In this document: positions 49,175 through 52,714 of the stretch, piece by piece
Numbering within the stretch: position 1 is the stretch's first letter
Layout of the letters: every line of letters begins with the position of its first letter
Source: Levilactobacillus hammesii DSM 16381
GTDB taxonomy: Bacteria; Bacillota; Bacilli; Lactobacillales; Lactobacillaceae
Reading direction: 5' to 3'
DNA: 52,714 bases
Assembly: GCF_001434395.1 (NCBI RefSeq)
Contig: NZ_AZFS01000059.1
Span: 1 to 52,714, forward strand
Translations under genes and position numbers: made by a program
Notes under the pieces: generated by a model
The model's input: the letters and a program-made list of their open reading frames with translations, nothing else
Databases searched by the model: none
Told to the model about the DNA's origin: nothing

Positions 49175-49180
49175 TATAAT
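49175..49180 (+). promoter_or_regulatory. rlmD-type gene promoter (-10)
   Basis: Extended -10 TGGTATAAT; the -35 is weak. About 65 nt leader. Confidence 0.6.
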
Positions 49181-49248
49181 GTTCAAGACCGTAACTGTTC
49201 GGAAAAAGTAAAGTGATTGAACTAATGTCAACCTAAGTAGGAGAAAAT

Positions 49249-50751
49249 ATGCCAAATTATGAGTCAAAGAACCACCGCGGCTTTCACAACGACCGCAACG
49301 ATCGGCGTCAACACAGCACCGACAACCATTACCGCCCAACCAATAATCGCCGGTCGAACAACCGCCGGCGTGAAACCCCACAAGTTGAGGTTGAAGTTGG
49401 TCAGCGGTTCCCATTAACCATCAAACGCATGGGAATCAACGGCGAGGGAATCGGCTACTACAAGCGCATGGCCGTCTTTATTCCCGGCGCCTTAACCAAT
49501 GAAGAAGTCGTGGCCGAAGTGACCAGCGTCGCTACCCGCTACCTGCGCGCCAAGATTCACCGGGTTCGTAAGACCAGCCCTCATCGCGTGGAACCACGCG
49601 ACAGCTATGCCGATCAAGTCGGCGGCTTTGAGCTGGAACATTTAGACTACCCTGAACAACTGAATTTCAAACGAGACGTGGTCGCCCAATCCCTGGAACG
49701 CTACCAACCAGAGGGTTACCGCCACTACGACCTGCGCCCAACGTTAGGCATGGACGATCCTTATGGCTACCGCAACAAGGCGCAATTCCAAGTTCGCCGC
49801 AACGCCGAAGGCCAAGTCGAAGCCGGCCTGTACGCCGAACGCAGCCATGACCTGGTTGATCTCCCCACCTGTTCCGTCCAAATGCCCGTGACCATGCACG
49901 TCATGCGAGCCGTCGTTGCCATGCTTCAAGACCTCGACATGCCAATCTACGACGAAGAACAAGAATCCGGGATCGTGAAAACGCTGGTCGTTCGGGCCGC
50001 AGCCCATACCGATGATGTGCAGCTGGTCTTCATCACCAACTCACCCAAGCTGCCACACAAACACGACCTGCTTACGCGGATCGCGGCTGAATTACCGGAA
50101 GTCACCTCCGTCATGCAAAACATTAACCCTGGTAAAACGTCCCTGGTTTGGGGCGAAAAGACGGAACACCTCGCTGGTGCCGAAGCCATTACCGAAAAAT
50201 TAGACGGTTTAGCCTTCAAGCTGTCAGCGCGGGCCTTCCTGCAGTTGAACCCTTACCAGATGGAAGTCCTCTACGCCGAAGCCAAAAAGGCGTTGGATCT
50301 CCAACCCGGCGAAACCGTCGTCGATGCCTACTCTGGAATCGGCACGATTGGCTTGTCACTCGCCAGTGTCGCTGAAGAAGTGCGCGGGATGGACGTCATC
50401 CCCGAAGCCGTAGACGATGCCAACGCCAACGCCGAAGCCAACGGGATCACCAACGCCCACTACGAATTGGGGACGGCCGAAGAACTCCTGCCCAAGTGGA
50501 TCATGACCGGCTTCCATCCGGATGCTATTGTGGTCGATCCACCCCGTACCGGTCTCGATGATACCCTGATTGAGACGCTCCTGGCCGTTCGTCCTCCGAA
50601 ACTGGTTTACATCTCCTGCAACCCGTCAACGCTAGCCAAAGACCTAGTCACCTTGGCCCACGACTACCGCGTGGACTACATCCAGTCAGTCGACATGATG
50701 CCCCAAACGGCGCGCTGTGAAGCAGTCGTTAAGCTCAGTCGCCGCGTTTAA
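49249..50751 (+). CDS. rlmD: 23S rRNA (uracil-5-)-methyltransferase, RlmD/RlmCD type
   Basis: A 500-aa SAM-dependent methyltransferase. The N-terminal 50 residues are a basic, Asn/Arg/His-rich extension; a TRAM domain follows (RMGINGEGIGYYKRMAVFIP near 60). The methyltransferase core shows DAYSGIGTIGLSLASVAEEV near 363, VVDPPRTGLD near 425 and SCNPSTLAKD near 460 with the catalytic Cys. The four cysteines that bind an Fe-S cluster in E. coli RumA are absent (RDSYADQVGGFELEH replaces CxxxxxCGGCxxQH), so this is the cluster-free form. TAGGAGAAAAT precedes the ATG. Target uridine not certain. Confidence 0.9.
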   Translation: MPNYESKNHRGFHNDRNDRRQHSTDNHYRPTNNRRSNNRRRETPQVEVEVGQRFPLTIKRMGINGEGIGYYKRMAVFIPGALTNEEVVAEVTSVATRYLRAKIHRVRKTSPHRVEPRDSYADQVGGFELEHLDYPEQLNFKRDVVAQSLERYQPEGYRHYDLRPTLGMDDPYGYRNKAQFQVRRNAEGQVEAGLYAERSHDLVDLPTCSVQMPVTMHVMRAVVAMLQDLDMPIYDEEQESGIVKTLVVRAAAHTDDVQLVFITNSPKLPHKHDLLTRIAAELPEVTSVMQNINPGKTSLVWGEKTEHLAGAEAITEKLDGLAFKLSARAFLQLNPYQMEVLYAEAKKALDLQPGETVVDAYSGIGTIGLSLASVAEEVRGMDVIPEAVDDANANAEANGITNAHYELGTAEELLPKWIMTGFHPDAIVVDPPRTGLDDTLIETLLAVRPPKLVYISCNPSTLAKDLVTLAHDYRVDYIQSVDMMPQTARCEAVVKLSRRV

Positions 50752-50814
50752 ACGCACCGCTGACCGGCAGTGGTAACCGGGGTCGCCCGTCGTGACCAAT
50801 AGATTAATAGGCAG

Positions 50815-50846
50815 ACACGTCTTTTCGTGTTAGACTTTTATTTAAC
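50815..50846 (+). terminator. Weak terminator after rlmD
   Basis: ACACG pairs with CGTGT around tctttt, followed by TTTTATTT. Confidence 0.45.
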
Positions 50847-50872
50847 GTAACGACATTGAATTCTGTAGAAAG

Positions 50873-51340
50873 TTGGCAAATGACATGCAAGATCCTTTCA
50901 AGGGCTTTAACAACGATGATGATCCAGATAACCAAAACGGTGACGGCCCTCAAGGACTGCCGTTACCGCCAAACTACGCAACCGTTGTTAACCCTGAAAC
51001 GGGGAATATGCGTATCGCCAAGGTCGGCTTTTCCTGGACGATGTTTATCTTTCCCCCGTTTCCAACCCTATTCCGGGCAGACTGGTACAACTTACTGTGT
51101 ATCCTAGGTGTGGAACTGAGTCTCATGATGGTGTTAACCATGACGGTACCCATGAACCAACTGGCAAGATTTATGGCCGTTGGGGGCTGGGAAACGTTGC
51201 GGGGGATCCTCTGGGGATCGCTTTACAACATGATGTATTTCAAGCATCTGTTTACCCGCGGCTTCGTGCCGGCGGATGAGCGATCCAAGGATCTCTTGAC
51301 CCGCGCCCACTACTGGTCTCAACCTAAGAATGACGACTAA
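50873..51340 (+). CDS. DUF2628-like small membrane protein
   Basis: A 155-aa protein. The first 45 residues are acidic and Asn/Pro-rich, then VGFSWTMFIFPPFPTLFRAD near 50 with two membrane helices (LLCILGVELSLMMVLTMTVP; LRGILWGSLYNMMYF) and a basic tail (RAHYWSQPKN). FSWxxFIFPPFPxLFRxDW is the DUF2628 pattern. TTG at 50873 is assumed; an ATG at 50885 (MQDPF) is an equal alternative, and neither has a strong ribosome binding site. Function unknown. Confidence 0.75.
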   Translation: MANDMQDPFKGFNNDDDPDNQNGDGPQGLPLPPNYATVVNPETGNMRIAKVGFSWTMFIFPPFPTLFRADWYNLLCILGVELSLMMVLTMTVPMNQLARFMAVGGWETLRGILWGSLYNMMYFKHLFTRGFVPADERSKDLLTRAHYWSQPKNDD

Positions 51341-51393
51341 CCGCAGTTGACGGCTAGCTAGGCCAGTCTCACCGAACATCACACAAACGTGCA

Positions 51394-51429
51394 AACACGC
51401 AGACCGACTCTGGTTCTGCGTGTTTTTTT
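51394..51429 (+). terminator. Terminator of the DUF2628-like gene
   Basis: AACACGCAGA pairs with TCTGCGTGTT around a 10-nt loop, followed by TTTTTTT. Confidence 0.92.
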
Positions 51430-51594
51430 GGCCGCGCCTCTAACCGCCCTAGACAACGGTCCGTTCCCCAAACGCTTTTCAAACGAAACCTTAAGATGAG
51501 CCCGAACCGAGTGCTTTGGGTTGCTTGGACTTGCCGGATTTGCTAAGTTGAGACTACTAATCCAACGGTTAAATTCACCATTAAGGAGTAACGT

Positions 51595-52452
51595 ATGCAG
51601 ACGACGCGATCCGATAGCCCCGTGAAACGCTTCTTCAAAGGCGTCATTATTGCGCTGGGCTTTATTCTTCCAGGTGTCTCCGGTGGCGTTCTCGCCGCCA
51701 TCTTGGGTATTTACGAACGCCTACTGGGCTTCATGGCCCACTTCCGGCAAAATTTCAAACGCGACTTCTGGTACTTTGTGCCGGTCGGACTGGGCGGTAT
51801 CGTGGGTATCGCCCTACTGTCCGCTCCCCTGGAATACCTGCTGGCCCACTGGCAGGTGATTGTTCTGTGGGGCTTTGCGGGTGCCATCATTGGTACCCTG
51901 CCGGCCCTGATGCGCACCGCCAGTTCCCACACCCCTCGCGATGCCGCCGACTACGGTTGGTTCCTGGGCACACTCGTCATCAGTGGCGGGCTCCTCTACT
52001 TTATGAGTGACCTGTTTGGCACGCTACCGGCCAACTTTGGCGGCTTTATGGTCGCCGGCGTCCTGATTGCCTTGGGCGTACTGGTGCCGGGGCTGAGTCC
52101 CTCGAACTTGCTGTTGATTCTGGGTCTATTCACGCCCATGCTGACCGGCTTCAAGAACTTCGATCTTCTCGGCGTTTACCTGCCAATCGCGTTGGGCGGG
52201 GGTCTGGCCATGATTCTCTTCTCCAAGGGCATGGACTACCTGATCCACCGTTTTCACTCGCGCGTTTACCACTTCATCCTGGGCATCGTGGTGGCAAGCA
52301 CCGTCTTGATTCTGGTACCCAACCCCCACGCAGCCGAGAGCATCTCGTATGCCGGCGCTACCTGGTCCACCTGGCTCTACAGCGGCGTCGCCCTCGTCTT
52401 AGGCACGGCTCTGGGCTATTGGATGAGTCGCTTAGAAATGAAGTACAAATAG
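51595..52452 (+). CDS. popT: DUF368 family undecaprenyl-phosphate transporter (PopT type)
   Basis: A 285-aa polytopic membrane protein. FKGVIIALGFILPGVSGGVL near residue 14 and its repeat GVLIALGVLVPGLSPSNLLL near 160 are the paired DUF368 motifs, pointing to an inverted-repeat fold. DUF368 proteins (PopT) were shown to recycle undecaprenyl phosphate across the membrane for wall polymer synthesis. AAGGAGTAACGT precedes the ATG. Nearby genes offer no operon context. This family assignment is secure, the transport role follows from published work on homologues. Confidence 0.9.
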   Translation: MQTTRSDSPVKRFFKGVIIALGFILPGVSGGVLAAILGIYERLLGFMAHFRQNFKRDFWYFVPVGLGGIVGIALLSAPLEYLLAHWQVIVLWGFAGAIIGTLPALMRTASSHTPRDAADYGWFLGTLVISGGLLYFMSDLFGTLPANFGGFMVAGVLIALGVLVPGLSPSNLLLILGLFTPMLTGFKNFDLLGVYLPIALGGGLAMILFSKGMDYLIHRFHSRVYHFILGIVVASTVLILVPNPHAAESISYAGATWSTWLYSGVALVLGTALGYWMSRLEMKYK

Positions 52453-52509
52453 CTTTCCCACAGCGTCCCAGTTTTTGCAAGCATTCACGCCAGTAAATTC
52501 GTGTAAATT

Positions 52510-52714
52510 GGCCGCACTCCGGCTGCCAGGGATTCCACCTGCTGTGGGGACGCTTCAGACCGGCAGAACACCGGTCTTCTCGCTCGCTTTGGAGCCACGA
52601 AAACCATGTGTCTCCAAAGTCGCCCGTGCTGTAAGCTGGCAGAAGAAAAATCGCCAGCTAACACCACTTTCACGGCTGGCTCCATCCCTGGCCTCCTCCG
52701 GCTCTGATTGTGTT
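52510..52714 (+). repeat. Structured intergenic repeat, type A, copy 2 (cut by window end)
   Basis: Nearly identical to copy 1, same length over the visible 205 bp. First arm AGACCGG (52557-52563) / CCGGTCT (52571-52577) versus AGACTGG / CCAGTCT in copy 1: a T-A pair replaced by C-G, i.e. compensatory. It lies downstream of popT with 57 bp between. Confidence 0.88.

Noticed and set aside
52485..52685. 66-aa minus-strand open frame
   Set aside because: Antisense frame of repeat copy 2, similar to the one in copy 1 only because the repeats are similar.
1..52714. CRISPR array, tRNA, rRNA or tmRNA
   Set aside because: No regularly spaced direct repeats, cloverleaf with CCA-type end or rRNA-like segment was recognised by eye.

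Overview
The window looks like chromosome of a Levilactobacillus brevis-group lactic acid bacterium. The main reason is three paralogous S-layer precursors whose N-terminal halves carry the signal peptide and wall-binding repeats I recognise from L. brevis Slp proteins. AGGAGG-type ribosome binding sites, TATAAT promoters (often with extended -10), cre-like sites, a CGAAC-N4-GTTCG SOS box and MucBP/DUF5776 surface domains agree with this. No rRNA, tRNA, CRISPR array or replication origin was seen.

Layout. 0-5.5 kb: nucleoside salvage (nucleoside hydrolase, AzgA-type purine permease, NupC, and a shortened DeoB-like protein with lost metal ligands). 5.5-8.8 kb: a gene-poor stretch with an atypical SDR, a small protein and three minus-strand non-coding units that end in strong terminators. 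8.8-12.3 kb: small regulators and unknown proteins. 12.3-29.8 kb: a cell-surface region with three slp genes, a secreted tyrosine phosphatase, two related secreted proteins, a YfhO membrane protein and a broken MucBP protein. An AT-rich insert inside it carries an IS4-type transposase relic and a Gabija system (gajA-gajB). 29.9-32 kb: a DarTG toxin-antitoxin pair. 32-38.5 kb: an aminotransferase with a divergent LysR regulator, an MqsRA-like toxin-antitoxin pair, a sigma factor operon with DUF1659/DUF2922 proteins, and a secreted protein. 38.5-43.3 kb: a RelA/SpoT-fold synthetase with a small partner (toxSAS-like), small proteins, and an SOS-controlled Y-family polymerase operon. 43.4-48.4 kb: thiMDE thiamine salvage and fetAB plus an SDR. 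49.2-52.5 kb: RlmD-type methyltransferase, a small membrane protein and PopT (DUF368).

The feature that best fits an undescribed system is a set of about 200-bp intergenic elements, each folding into a closing stem with two or three hairpin arms. Six clear copies and one fragment occur in 52 kb. Arm sequences differ between copies while base pairing is kept, including compensatory changes, so structure is under selection or the copies share a structured ancestor. Together with the hidden small RNAs near 6-8.5 kb and 43.2 kb, the window has substantial RNA-level content that a protein annotation misses.

All calls were made by eye from sequence and recalled family knowledge; no database search or folding program was run.
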